A program made the translations under genes and the position numbers. A stretch of 64,000 nucleotides of DNA from the NCBI RefSeq assembly GCF_900101815.1, contig NZ_FNAO01000006.1, positions 124,001 through 188,000 on the forward strand, given 5' to 3'. Below the pieces are notes generated by a model that was not told the DNA's origin, made no database searches, and saw nothing but the letters and a program-made list of their open reading frames with translations. The DNA is from Pricia antarctica. Lineage in GTDB: Bacteria > Bacteroidota > Bacteroidia > Flavobacteriales > Flavobacteriaceae. Below, in pieces: positions 8,786 through 17,887 of the stretch; positions within the stretch are counted from its first letter, which is position 1, and every line of letters begins with the position of its first letter.

Positions 8786-10054
8786 TTACATCGCTGTACC
8801 TTCCACTACTGTTTGGGCTTGGGCTTTATTATTGGCTTTTCTATTCCGGACCCAAAATAGAAGAATAATAAATAGTACGATGAGGATGGCGGGAAACGTT
8901 ACCATTGTACCAAGTGTGTCCTGGCCTGCGACCAATTCAAGTTCATCACCCGTAAGTCCTTTGGCGGCCGCAGCTGTTTTATCCGTATCGATCCAGCCAC
9001 CTATTATAGGTTGAAATATAGAGGTTGAGAACATACCTATACCTCCCATAATGGAGAGGCCCAAAGCCCCACTTTTCGGAACTTTATCAGCAATAAAACC
9101 AAGCATATTGGGCCAAAAATAAGCAACCCCTAATGCGAAAAATATAGCGGCTACATAGGCCATTGCACCGGTTTGCGTACTAAAAAGGTAGACGCCGATC
9201 GTTGCCAGCACGGCACCGCCCAAAAGCACACCGGTCTGGTCGAATTTGGCTACCACACTTCCGCCGAAGTATCTAGCGACCGCCATCAAGCCGGTAACCA
9301 AGGCCAAAACCAGCATGGGTTCGGCCCCGCTTTTTGCTAAAATAAGTCCGACCCATTGTTGCGGTCCGAACTCGCTAATGGCGGTAAGTGCCATACAACA
9401 GGCCATAAAAATGAACAAGGGCGATAACATAGCCTTAAAGTTACTTGTTAGATTGGAAGCTTCATCGATTTTCGCTTTTGGCCACGTTTGTCCAAAGAAA
9501 AGATAAGCGTATATCAGGGTAGGGAGCATAATGATCCAGACTTGGGTTTCCCAACTGAACCCACTATCGGTCATAAATTTTGAAATCAGGCTACCTATAA
9601 CGATACCGCCAGGAAACCACATGTGAAAACGGTTTAGCTGAGTGCTCATTCGATTTCCCTTGTAGGCATCGGCTATCATAGGATTACAGGCAGCCTCGGT
9701 ACAGCCGTTGCCCAAACCGATTAGAAGTGTGGAAATTAACAGACCAGTATAGCTTCCCGCATATATGGTCAAAATAATTCCGACGGCATGGGCAAAAAAT
9801 GCGAATTGCATGATTGCTTTTCCTCCAACTTTATGATAGATAAGTCCGCCAATTACCATGGCTATCGGAAATCCCAAAAACCACATAGAGTTGATAAAGC
9901 CCAATTGTTCAGCTGAAAGACTCAGTTCATTGCCCAATTGTGGGAGGATTCCAGCCCTTATGCTAAAAGAGAAAGCGGTGGTGATAAGTGCGAGACAGCT
10001 TGCAAAAAAGAGTCTGTTCGCATTAATTGTTGCTACGTTTGTAGATGATTCCAT
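8786..10054 (-). CDS. MFS transporter
   Basis: A 422-residue inner-membrane protein with about twelve hydrophobic segments, the standard length and topology of the major facilitator superfamily. The loop between helices 2 and 3 has GGLIYHKVGGKAIM, a weak form of the MFS signature. The region GLGNGCTEAACNPMIADAY resembles sugar or nucleoside:proton symporters of Bacteroidota, where GNG-x-x-E-x-x-x-NP is common. The substrate is most likely a sugar or sugar derivative, which would suit the nearby Gfo/Idh/MocA oxidoreductase and galactokinase; this is an inference. A decayed sodium/sugar symporter lies directly upstream. Confidence 0.85.
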   Translation of the reverse strand: MESSTNVATINANRLFFASCLALITTAFSFSIRAGILPQLGNELSLSAEQLGFINSMWFLGFPIAMVIGGLIYHKVGGKAIMQFAFFAHAVGIILTIYAGSYTGLLISTLLIGLGNGCTEAACNPMIADAYKGNRMSTQLNRFHMWFPGGIVIGSLISKFMTDSGFSWETQVWIIMLPTLIYAYLFFGQTWPKAKIDEASNLTSNFKAMLSPLFIFMACCMALTAISEFGPQQWVGLILAKSGAEPMLVLALVTGLMAVARYFGGSVVAKFDQTGVLLGGAVLATIGVYLFSTQTGAMAYVAAIFFALGVAYFWPNMLGFIADKVPKSGALGLSIMGGIGMFSTSIFQPIIGGWIDTDKTAAAAKGLTGDELELVAGQDTLGTMVTFPAILIVLFIILLFWVRNRKANNKAQAQTVVEGTAM

Positions 10055-10177
10055 GAATATTGGTTTAGGGTTTAGAGGGATAAATTTTTATAAATATATA
10101 CTTTTTCCAACTTGATTTTTAAGAAAACCCAAACAAAAAAGTGTTTAAGGGAAGGTTAGTAGCCAAATGTGGGGCCA

Positions 10178-10710
10178 TTATCCTGTAAAATAGGTCAATA
10201 CTGCAACCACAACAAGGACCAGCATATCCGATAACAAAATATCGACCCAAGTATAACTTCCGATAGCCGCTTCTTTTTGCTCCGAAGTCAACGCTCCGAA
10301 AGCCAAACCTTTGATTGTGGCATAATCGGGCGCTGCGGTCGCCAAACTGGTGCCAAAGCAAACGATTACAGAAAAATAAACATTAAAATGGTCGTGTGTG
10401 CAAAGTTGATGGTCGCAAATGCATAGGCAATACCTGAAAGCTCGTTTATCTGTATTTCGGCGGTAATCCGCAATGCGGCTACTATCAGTCCGGAGAACAG
10501 CGTTACGATGGCGACGGTAGAGTTGACGCGCTTCTAAAGAATTCCCGAAACGAACACGGCGGTAATGGGTGGCGCGATGTATGACTGTGCGCTTTGCAGG
10601 TACTGATGGAGCACGCCCCCACCGATTTTATCCATAATGGGAATCCAGATAATCCCTAAAAGAACGACTAGGCCAATGGCGACCCGGCCAAGGTGCACTA
10701 GTTTTTACTC
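10178..10710 (-). pseudogene. SSS (SGLT-like) sodium/sugar symporter, decayed C-terminal part
   Basis: The minus strand encodes the last third of a sodium:solute symporter in pieces. From 10704 down to 10537 the frame reads KLVHLGRVAIGLVV, then IIWIPIMDKIGGG, YLQSAQSYIAPPITAVF and SGIL. An in-frame TAG (10536-10534) then replaces the tryptophan of the conserved LFWKR motif. The frame continues KRVNSTVAIVTLFSG and AYAFATINFAH to a TAA. After one frameshift near 10360-10375 it resumes as GTSLATAAPDYATIKGLAFG and ends TYFTG at 10178. Another in-frame TAA is at 10707-10705. Everything upstream of that is unrecognisable. There are at least three lesions, so the gene is dead. It must once have been a sugar transporter next to the MFS gene. 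Confidence 0.82.
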
Positions 10711-10947
10711 GGGCGCCGAGCACTACCCAGTCCAAGCGCTCTAAAACAGTTTCTATAAAGTACCCCTTGCTTCCTTGGGGGATAAATGTAGCGTTTATTT
10801 CGTTTTTCGACAATTATATTGTATCAGGAATGTGAAATTCATAGATGATGATTGGTATTAACTGCGAGATTCTTTATACCTTGAGGGCTGTTTAAATAAG
10901 ATTGGACATTTGGCTAATTTTAAATATAATTTAAAGAAACACATAAA

Positions 10948-12288
10948 ATGAAAAGAGACGAGACCAAACCTGATAATAGTAAAAATCCACGTAGGGATTT
11001 CGTAAAGAATACAGCCCTTTTTACCGGAGGTGCGATGCTGTTGCCTAATCTACACATGCAGGGCATGTTCAACTCGGCCAACGACAAAAAGCTGAAAATC
11101 GCCTTGGTGGGTTGCGGTGGCCGTGGTACGGGCGCGGCGGTACAGGCGCTGTCCGCTGACGACAATGTAGAATTGGTCGCGATGGCCGATGCCTTTGAGG
11201 ATCGGTTAAAAGGTAGTTTGATGAATATCTCCAAGGAGATGGGTGAAACAAAAAAAGTGAACGTTACCCCTGAAAACCAGTTCGTAGGCTTTGATGCGGC
11301 GAAAAAGGCCATGGATTTGGCCGATGTGGTCATTTTGGCAACCCCTCCCGGTTTCCGTCCCCAGCATTTTGAATATGCCGTCAACAGCGGCAAACATATC
11401 TTTATGGAAAAACCCGTCGCGGTCGATGCGCCCGGTGTGAGGAAAGTACTTGCCGCCGCAAAAAAAGCGAAGGAAAACAAATTGAACGTAGTCGTAGGCC
11501 TGCAACGGCATTATCAAGATAGTTATCTGGCGGCGATCGAGGAACTAAAAAAAGACAGCATAGGTAGTATTGTATCGGGACAGGTATATTGGAATAGCGG
11601 CGGAGTATGGACGCGTGAACGAGAGCCCGACCAAAGCGAACTCGAATTCCAGATGCGCAACTGGTATTATTTTAACTGGCTGTGCGGTGACCACATCCTA
11701 GAGCAGCATATTCACAATATTGACGTTGCTAACTGGTTTATAGGTGACTATCCTGTATCCGCTCAGGGCATGGGTGGCCGTGAAGTCCGAAAGGGATCGA
11801 ATCACGGAGAGATTTTCGACCACCATTTTGTAGAGTTTACCTATCCTAACGGCGCGGTTATCGCCAGCCAATGCCGTCATCAGCCGGAAACGATGAGCCG
11901 CGTAGCAGAATTTTTTCAGGGAACCAAGGGAACCATTTCCACCGAAGGCGACAACGCTACCTTAAAGGATTGGAGCGGCAAGACCCTCTTCGAACACCGG
12001 GGCAAGGATGATCCCAACCCGTACGCCGTGGAGCATGTCAAACTTTTTGAATCCATTCGAAGCGGCGGTGTTCTCGCCAATGCGGAATACGGGGCAAAAA
12101 GCACGATGACCGCAATCATCGGCAGAATGGCCACTTATTCCGGGAAGGTCATTAAATGGGACGAGGCCATGCAATCAGATCACGATCTGGCGCCCGACGA
12201 CCTGACCTGGGATTCACCCGCTCCGGTACAACCCTTAGAAAATGGCCTTTACAAAATTCCCACACCTGGAGAGACCGAGGTAATCTAA
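10948..12288 (+). CDS. Gfo/Idh/MocA family oxidoreductase, Tat-exported
   Basis: A 446-residue NAD(P)-dependent sugar oxidoreductase. The N-terminus has a twin-arginine signal, NPRRDFVKNTALFTGGAML at about residues 13-31, so it is probably folded in the cytoplasm and exported through Tat. The Rossmann motif ALVGCGGRGTG follows near residue 53, and the family motif MEKPVAVDAPG is near 152. A conserved WYYFNWLCGDHILEQHIHN region supplies the catalytic His. This type of long, Tat-bearing member is common in Bacteroidota that use complex glycans. It is followed by a hairpin terminator and then by the FGE gene. The substrate is unknown. Confidence 0.9.
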   Translation: MKRDETKPDNSKNPRRDFVKNTALFTGGAMLLPNLHMQGMFNSANDKKLKIALVGCGGRGTGAAVQALSADDNVELVAMADAFEDRLKGSLMNISKEMGETKKVNVTPENQFVGFDAAKKAMDLADVVILATPPGFRPQHFEYAVNSGKHIFMEKPVAVDAPGVRKVLAAAKKAKENKLNVVVGLQRHYQDSYLAAIEELKKDSIGSIVSGQVYWNSGGVWTREREPDQSELEFQMRNWYYFNWLCGDHILEQHIHNIDVANWFIGDYPVSAQGMGGREVRKGSNHGEIFDHHFVEFTYPNGAVIASQCRHQPETMSRVAEFFQGTKGTISTEGDNATLKDWSGKTLFEHRGKDDPNPYAVEHVKLFESIRSGGVLANAEYGAKSTMTAIIGRMATYSGKVIKWDEAMQSDHDLAPDDLTWDSPAPVQPLENGLYKIPTPGETEVI

Positions 12289-12360
12289 GTTTTGGAACAT
12301 ATGGTTTTGGAATATTTGCGTCATGCTCCGTTCTAGACCTTTGTATAGAAAATTAAAGTA

Positions 12361-12386
12361 TCCCTGCTTTTGGCAGGGATTTTTTA
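12361..12386 (+). terminator. hairpin terminator of the Gfo/Idh/MocA gene
   Basis: TCCCTGC TTTTG GCAGGGA followed by six T residues, 73 bp after the oxidoreductase stop codon. Confidence 0.85.
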
Positions 12387-12552
12387 TGGGCAATACCGAA
12401 TAAATGGTACGCTGTCCCAGTTTCCCTTTGTTCCCAATATGTACAAGTGAACACTGCCCGAAGCCAAAATTTCGGGTTGCAACTTCAAACGCATTCTCTT
12501 GCGGATGCTCCCATTGGCAAAGGCCAAGGTTTCGCTGATTATTTGATTATAT

Positions 12553-13722
12553 TTGTTTCTCAAATTTTCAAAAAAATACATGTACCATAGTATCCAAGTT
12601 TTTACGTTTCTCTCCGCTTTCGTTTTTTTAATAGGATGTAAGGAGGAAAAAAAGACAGCCCCAACATCCGAAGAAACTTCCCAGAAGATAAAAAAGGAAG
12701 TATCTCCTCAGGATACGACCGTCATAAAAGAAAAGCCTCAAGGTATCGACACCCCGGACGGTATGGTATGGATTCCCGGAGCCATCATCGAACAAGGCGC
12801 CGTACCCCAGGATAAAATGGCCATGGAACACGAAAAGCCGGCGCATAAGGTAGCGATTGATGGCTTTTTTATGGACATCACCGAAGTCACCAACGCCGAG
12901 TTCAAAAAGTTCGTCGATGAAACCGGATACAAAACGGTCGCGGAACGTGAAATCGATTGGGAGGAAATGAAAAAGCAGCTGCCCGAAGGTACTCCGAAAC
13001 CCCACGACAGCATCATGCAGCCCGGGTCGCTTACCTTTAAAAAAGCCAAAACTTCGGTACCTAATCTCTATGATTTTTCCCAATGGTGGCAGTGGCAGAT
13101 CGGAGCGAATTGGAAACATCCCGACGGCCCTGAAAGTTCCTTGATCGGAAAGGAGAACGAGCCTGTCGTTCACATCGCCTATGAAGATGCCCTAGCCTAT
13201 TGCGAATGGGCCGGTCGTCGTTTGCCCACAGAAGCGGAGTGGGAGCGGGCAGCTCAGGGCAACCAGTCCGAATCCGTTTACTTCTGGGGCGATGATGCCT
13301 CCGGACTATCAAAAAAAGCGAATACGTGGGAAGGCGAATTTCCCGTGACCAATACGGAAGCGGACGGGTTCGATAAACGCGCCCCCGTAAAATCGTACCC
13401 GCCCAACGATTTCGGACTCTACGATATGGCCGGCAACGTGTGGGAGTGGACCAACGATTGGTACAACACGGATTATTATACTGAGGTAGCTGCCCGGAAC
13501 ACCATCCTTAAAAATCCCAAAGGAGCCGAATCTCCCTTTAACGCAAGAGACCCCTATGCCAAGGAAAAGGTGATGAAAGGAGGATCTTTTTTATGCAATG
13601 CCTCCTATTGTGCCAGTTACCGAATTTCGGCGCGAATGGCAACAAGTCTGGATTCTTCTTTAGAGCACTTGGGCTTTCGTACCGTGGCGAGCGCTGACAT
13701 GGTGGAAAATAGTAAACGCTAA
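12553..13722 (+). CDS. formylglycine-generating enzyme family lipoprotein
   Basis: A 389-residue SUMF1/FGE-sulfatase domain protein. The start is either TTG at 12553 or ATG at 12580. The TTG start gives a lipoprotein signal with a basic n-region (FLKFSKK) and lipobox L-I-G-C at Cys29; the ATG start leaves no charge. The FGE core includes DGMVWIPGA, EVTNAEFKKFVDETGY, RRLPTEAEWERAA and the C-terminal FGLYDMAGNVWEWTNDWY. Both copper-binding cysteines of true formylglycine-generating enzymes are present (Cys348 and Cys353 in SFLCNASYC), so it may oxidise the active-site Cys of sulfatases. No sulfatase gene is in the window. Periplasmic location is predicted. Confidence 0.87.
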   Translation: MFLKFSKKYMYHSIQVFTFLSAFVFLIGCKEEKKTAPTSEETSQKIKKEVSPQDTTVIKEKPQGIDTPDGMVWIPGAIIEQGAVPQDKMAMEHEKPAHKVAIDGFFMDITEVTNAEFKKFVDETGYKTVAEREIDWEEMKKQLPEGTPKPHDSIMQPGSLTFKKAKTSVPNLYDFSQWWQWQIGANWKHPDGPESSLIGKENEPVVHIAYEDALAYCEWAGRRLPTEAEWERAAQGNQSESVYFWGDDASGLSKKANTWEGEFPVTNTEADGFDKRAPVKSYPPNDFGLYDMAGNVWEWTNDWYNTDYYTEVAARNTILKNPKGAESPFNARDPYAKEKVMKGGSFLCNASYCASYRISARMATSLDSSLEHLGFRTVASADMVENSKR

Positions 13723-13751
13723 CCGTTGGTAGTTTAAACCTAAAACAATCT

Positions 13752-14879
13752 ATGGAATTCCTAACGACCTTCACCCCCGAGTTGACCATTACATCCCCAG
13801 GAAGAATCAACCTTATCGGCGAACATACCGATTATAATATGGGGTATGTACTGCCTACGGCCATTGAAAAGAAAATTATTTTTAAATTTCAAAAGAACGG
13901 TTCCGATTCCGCATGTAACGTATACAGCGAAACCTATGATACAGGGTTTCAACTCGATCTGAACACCATCGCCAGAAGTGAAGTGGAGTGGGAAAACTAT
14001 ATTTTAGGCGTTTTGAACGAAATTTCGCTACGTACCGATAAAGTGAGAGGATTCGACTGCGTATTGCAAAGTGACTTGCCCACGGGGTCGGGCCTAAGTT
14101 CCTCGGCCGCCTTGGAATGCGGACTAGCCTTTGGCCTGAACGAACTCTTCGATCTGGGGCTGTCAAATTTGGAAATGGTGCAATTGTCCCAAACTGCCGA
14201 ACATACCTATGTGGGCACGCAGTGTGGTATAATGGATCAATTTGCTTCGGTAATGAGCAAATCGGGACACGTCATCCTGTTGGATTGCGAATCTTTGGAA
14301 TACGATTACATCCCCATTGATCTGCATCCGTATCGAATCATCCTATTGAATACCAAAGTTTCCCATAATCTGGCGTCTAGCGAGTACAATACCCGAAGGC
14401 GGGAATGTGAGGAGGGGGTGAAAATTATCCAAAGAAAACATCCGAAGATAAAATCGCTGCGTGATGTGACGGAAGAAATGTTAGATGCGAGCAAACCGGA
14501 AATGGACTCTACGGTATTTAATCGGTGCTCCTTTATCGTAGCGGAAAACAAAAGGGTACTTGAAATGGCCAAGGCGCTACGCGAAAAAGACCTGATATCG
14601 GCGGGGCAACTTTTATACGCGGCCCATCACGGGATCAGCAAACTCTACGAGGTAAGCTGCGCAGAATCGGACTTTTTGGTCGAATTCTCAAAAGATAACC
14701 CTGATGTACTGGGGGCGCGGCAGACCGGCGGCGGATTTGGCGGTTGTACGCTGAATATCGTACACGAAGATGAGGTCGATACATTTATAACCGCTGCTAC
14801 CAAAGCGTATAAGAAGGAATTCGATATTTCCCTTGAAGCTTTTGAGGTGAAACCTAGTGGGGGAACTTCATTTTTTTAA
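13752..14879 (+). CDS. galK: galactokinase
   Basis: A 375-residue GHMP-family sugar kinase that phosphorylates galactose to galactose 1-phosphate in the Leloir pathway. The galactokinase signature PGRINLIGEHTDYN is at residues 16-29. The GHMP ATP-binding motif LPTGSGLSSSAAL follows near 110, and the C-terminal motif GARQTGGGFGGC near 318. Length and motif order match bacterial GalK. The gene is 29 bp downstream of the FGE gene on the same strand, so it could be cotranscribed. Its 3' end overlaps that of the convergent LytTR gene by 12 bp. No galT or galM is visible in the window. Confidence 0.94.
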   Translation: MEFLTTFTPELTITSPGRINLIGEHTDYNMGYVLPTAIEKKIIFKFQKNGSDSACNVYSETYDTGFQLDLNTIARSEVEWENYILGVLNEISLRTDKVRGFDCVLQSDLPTGSGLSSSAALECGLAFGLNELFDLGLSNLEMVQLSQTAEHTYVGTQCGIMDQFASVMSKSGHVILLDCESLEYDYIPIDLHPYRIILLNTKVSHNLASSEYNTRRRECEEGVKIIQRKHPKIKSLRDVTEEMLDASKPEMDSTVFNRCSFIVAENKRVLEMAKALREKDLISAGQLLYAAHHGISKLYEVSCAESDFLVEFSKDNPDVLGARQTGGGFGGCTLNIVHEDEVDTFITAATKAYKKEFDISLEAFEVKPSGGTSFF

Positions 14880-15593
14880 CCTTGATTCGTCGGGTGTGTT
14901 AAGCAAGGCTTCTTCCAGTACTGTTTTTTTATGCCTGCTCAAGGGTAGGCGATGCCCGGAAACTTCTACCTCGGCCCCACTGAAATTCTGTACTTTTTCC
15001 AGATTAACAATGTAGGACTTGTGGATGCGCATAAATTTTCTTTTCGGTAAGTCCTCCATCAGGGCCTTCATGGTCATAAGCACTAAAATGTTTTCTTTTT
15101 CGGTAACGATTTTTATGTAGTCGCCCAAACCTTCTATCCATCGAATGCTGTTTACCGACACTTTTACTTTTTTAAGCTTGCTATTCACGATAATGTATTG
15201 GTCATCCGTTATTTCCGATTCAGGATCGGTACAGTTGGCCAAGGCCTTTTTGACAGAAGTACCGAAGCGCTCGGCCGTAATGGGCTTGAGCAGATAATCC
15301 GTCACATCGTAATCGAAAGCTTGCATGGCATAATCGGCCTTTCCGGTTACCAAGATAATCTGTGGCCGCTCTTCTAAGGATTCAATAAAGTCGAAACCGC
15401 TGATGATCGGCATTTCGATGTCAAGAAAGACCAAATCTACCGGGTGCTCTTTCATGGCGATACGTGCTTCGATACCGTTCTTGTAGTCCGCCGTAAATTC
15501 CAGTTTTTGATGTTTTCGTACGAGTTCGGCGATAGCGGTACGCTGCAATTTTGAATCGTCGATGACGATTGTTTTGAGTATTCGGGGCTCCAT
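14868..15593 (-). CDS. LytTR-type response regulator (copy 1)
   Basis: A 241-residue two-domain response regulator. The receiver domain (about 5-120) has acidic residues at 12-13 (IDD), the phospho-acceptor Asp58 in FLDIEMP and the conserved Lys in YLLKPI. The LytTR DNA-binding domain (about 135-235) has RWIEGLGDYIKI and RIHKSYIVNLEKV. It should act as a DNA-binding output for a sensor kinase of the LytS/YehU type, which is not in the window. The next gene on the same strand is a close paralogue. Its 3' end overlaps galK tail to tail. Confidence 0.92.
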   Translation of the reverse strand: MEPRILKTIVIDDSKLQRTAIAELVRKHQKLEFTADYKNGIEARIAMKEHPVDLVFLDIEMPIISGFDFIESLEERPQIILVTGKADYAMQAFDYDVTDYLLKPITAERFGTSVKKALANCTDPESEITDDQYIIVNSKLKKVKVSVNSIRWIEGLGDYIKIVTEKENILVLMTMKALMEDLPKRKFMRIHKSYIVNLEKVQNFSGAEVEVSGHRLPLSRHKKTVLEEALLNTPDESRLKK

Positions 15594-15774
15594 GATGAGT
15601 TGTGGTTCTGGTTTAGGCCAAGCTGCCGTGCATCAAATATAAAGGATATTATTCGATAGGGAAAAAACCGAACGCTATTTGTAGGGATAAAACCATGCCA
15701 TTTATGAATAATGACGTCTATTTTGAAATGATATTGAAGTTGAATCTGAACCTGAATCCAATAGAGGCTTTACT

Positions 15775-16473
15775 TCACTCCACTCCAAGCGCATCTAACA
15801 ATCTTGACTTTCTTTTTCGACTCAGGGGCAATTGTTTTCCGCACACCTGAACTGCGGTATTGTTGAAATTCTCTATGCGGTCGAGGTTTATGATGTACGA
15901 TTTATGTATTCTGAGGAACCGATTATCCGGCAATTTTTGTTCAAAAGCCTTCATAGAGGTCAAGACAAGAATATTCTTCTTTTCGGTAATCAATTTCACA
16001 TAGTCGCCCAAAGCTTCGATCCATTTGATATCGTTATAGTCCACCCTAACTTTTCTGAAATTGCTCCGCACAAAAATATGTTCTTCCTCATTTTGTCGGT
16101 TTACAGTGCCGGTACTTCGTTGCGCCTTTTTGATGGCCATATCGAACCGCGTGGGCGATACAGGCTTCAACAGGAAATCGGTAACATCGTAATCGAAAGC
16201 CCTGAGGGCGTGGTGGGCCGTCCCGCTGACCATAATGATCTGTGGTGGTTTTTCAAACGATTCCAACAGGTCGAACCCATCTAAAAAAGGCATCTCCACA
16301 TCCAAAAAAATTAGGTCGGCGTTTTTTTCGCATCCGTTATTCTTCGCCTCGATACCGTTGCGGTAGCTGCCCTCGAGCACCAAGTCGCGATGGTTTTCGA
16401 TGAGTTGTTTCAGCAGGGCACGGTGCGTTGAGGAATCATCGATTATGACGCTTTTCATTGTTTCGGTTTCCAT
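15775..16473 (-). CDS. LytTR-type response regulator (copy 2)
   Basis: A 232-residue paralogue of the downstream regulator, with the same domain order. Receiver features are IDDSS at residues 11-15, phospho-acceptor Asp58 in FLDVEMPF, and FDYDVTDFLLKPV. The LytTR domain contains KWIEALGDYVKL and RIHKSYIINLDRI. The two copies share long stretches such as FDYDVTD and GDYVK/IK, so they arose by local duplication. The gap to copy 1 is 181 bp. An alternative start is Met6 (16458). No histidine kinase is nearby, so the signal source is encoded elsewhere. Confidence 0.92.
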   Translation of the reverse strand: METETMKSVIIDDSSTHRALLKQLIENHRDLVLEGSYRNGIEAKNNGCEKNADLIFLDVEMPFLDGFDLLESFEKPPQIIMVSGTAHHALRAFDYDVTDFLLKPVSPTRFDMAIKKAQRSTGTVNRQNEEEHIFVRSNFRKVRVDYNDIKWIEALGDYVKLITEKKNILVLTSMKAFEQKLPDNRFLRIHKSYIINLDRIENFNNTAVQVCGKQLPLSRKRKSRLLDALGVE

Positions 16474-16801
16474 TAAAGCATGCGTTTTGGCTGTGACGCC
16501 TTCTGTTTGTTTTAGGATGACGATTTCAATAGTACTTACGAAGTAAGGAATCGATGGTTTGGTTTTTGAATAATTTTGATTTACAGCGTTGATTTAGTAT
16601 ACTTTGTAGGATGTATTTCGCGGCTTGTAAGCTTGCATATTGAAAAACGACTAATTGGTTCCCGAATTTTTTCGCATAGAGATAGGGCATAGGTAGTATA
16701 GATAACTTTTGATAAATTTAGGGATACATTTTTTTTAAAAAGGCTATTTTTGTCCTTAGCATTACATAGAACTCAAGAAGAATTCATAGAAGTATTAGAT
16801 T
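16474..16801. promoter_or_regulatory. divergent intergenic region with trxB promoter candidate
   Basis: About 330 bp between the LytTR regulator and trxB, with no credible ORF. TATTTTTG at 16745-16752 matches the Bacteroidota -7 element TAnnTTTG and lies 49 bp before the trxB start. No -33 TTG at the usual spacing is obvious. Confidence 0.45.
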
Positions 16802-17770
16802 ATGTCAGACAAGACCGAACGATTGAAAACGATGATCATAGGATCCGGCCCCGCCGGATATACCGCCGCGATATACGCGGCGCGTGCGGATTTAAAGCCT
16901 GTCGTATACACAGGATTGGAACCGGGCGGGCAATTGACCACAACAACCGAAGTCGATAATTTTCCAGGCTATCCCAACGGTATCGACGGGCCCAGCATGA
17001 TGGTAGAATTACAACAACAGGCCGAGCGTTTTGGTACCGATGTTCGTATTGGTAGGGCAACCGCGGTCGAATTGAGTGATGAGGTGGGTGGCATACATAA
17101 GGTCACGATAGACGAGGATAGGGTAGTCGAGGCCGAAACGATCATCATTTCTACAGGGGCCACCGCAAAATACCTGAACATACCCAGTGAACAGCGCTTG
17201 CGGGGTGGTGGCGTTTCCGCTTGTGCCGTCTGCGACGGATTTTTTTATAAGGGACAGGATGTCGCGATTGTTGGCGCCGGAGATACCGCTGCCGAGGAAG
17301 CCTCCTATTTGGCGAATATCTGTAACAAGGTCACCATGTTGGTACGCAAGGATTATATGCGGGCCTCAAAGGCCATGCAGCACCGGGTGGATAGTCTTAA
17401 AAATCTTGAAATCCGTTATAATTCAGAAGTTGACGAAGTTTTGGGCGATCAGGTGGTCGAAGGCCTACGGATTGTCAACAATCAGACCGGCGAAAAAGAG
17501 GAAATCGCTATCACAGGACTTTTTATTGCCATCGGTCATAAACCGAATACCGATATTTTCAAGGGACAGCTTGACATGGACGAAACCGGTTATATTATTA
17601 CCGACGCAAAATCCACCAAGACGAACAGACCCGGCGTTTTCGCAAGCGGCGACGCGCAGGACAAAATTTATCGTCAAGCCGTTACTGCCGCGGGAACAGG
17701 TTGTATGGCCGCACTAGATGCAGAGCGGTATCTCGCAACTATCGAAGCGGCGCCTGAAGAAGTGGTGTGA
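16802..17770 (+). CDS. trxB: thioredoxin-disulfide reductase
   Basis: A 322-residue low-molecular-weight thioredoxin reductase that passes electrons from NADPH through FAD to thioredoxin. The FAD-binding GSGPAGYTAAIYAARA starts at residue 14. The redox-active cysteines are Cys141 and Cys144 in SACAVCDG. The NADPH-binding GAGDTAAEEASYL and the C-terminal FASGDAQDKIYRQA are intact. Length is standard. The gene is monocistronic and ends in a strong bidirectional hairpin shared with the convergent secreted protein. Confidence 0.96.
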   Translation: MSDKTERLKTMIIGSGPAGYTAAIYAARADLKPVVYTGLEPGGQLTTTTEVDNFPGYPNGIDGPSMMVELQQQAERFGTDVRIGRATAVELSDEVGGIHKVTIDEDRVVEAETIIISTGATAKYLNIPSEQRLRGGGVSACAVCDGFFYKGQDVAIVGAGDTAAEEASYLANICNKVTMLVRKDYMRASKAMQHRVDSLKNLEIRYNSEVDEVLGDQVVEGLRIVNNQTGEKEEIAITGLFIAIGHKPNTDIFKGQLDMDETGYIITDAKSTKTNRPGVFASGDAQDKIYRQAVTAAGTGCMAALDAERYLATIEAAPEEVV

Positions 17771-17834
17771 CAAAACTGTAGCCTGTGCAAGGTTCAAAGA
17801 CCCACCCAGAAGACAGACTTCGAAGGTATAAAAC

Positions 17835-17873
17835 CAAAAAAAGTCCTGATGTTATAAACATCAGGACTTTTTT
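17835..17873. terminator. bidirectional hairpin terminator
   Basis: AAAAGTCCTGATGTT and AACATCAGGACTTTT flank a short loop between the convergent trxB and the 148-aa secreted protein. Poly-A and poly-T flanks allow use on both strands. Confidence 0.88.
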
Positions 17874-17887
17874 GTTGGGACGACTTT

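Noticed and set aside
12384-12581. A 65-aa ORF on the minus strand overlapping the start of the FGE gene
   Set aside because: Its ATG would overlap the FGE initiation region head to head, and no recognisable domain is present.
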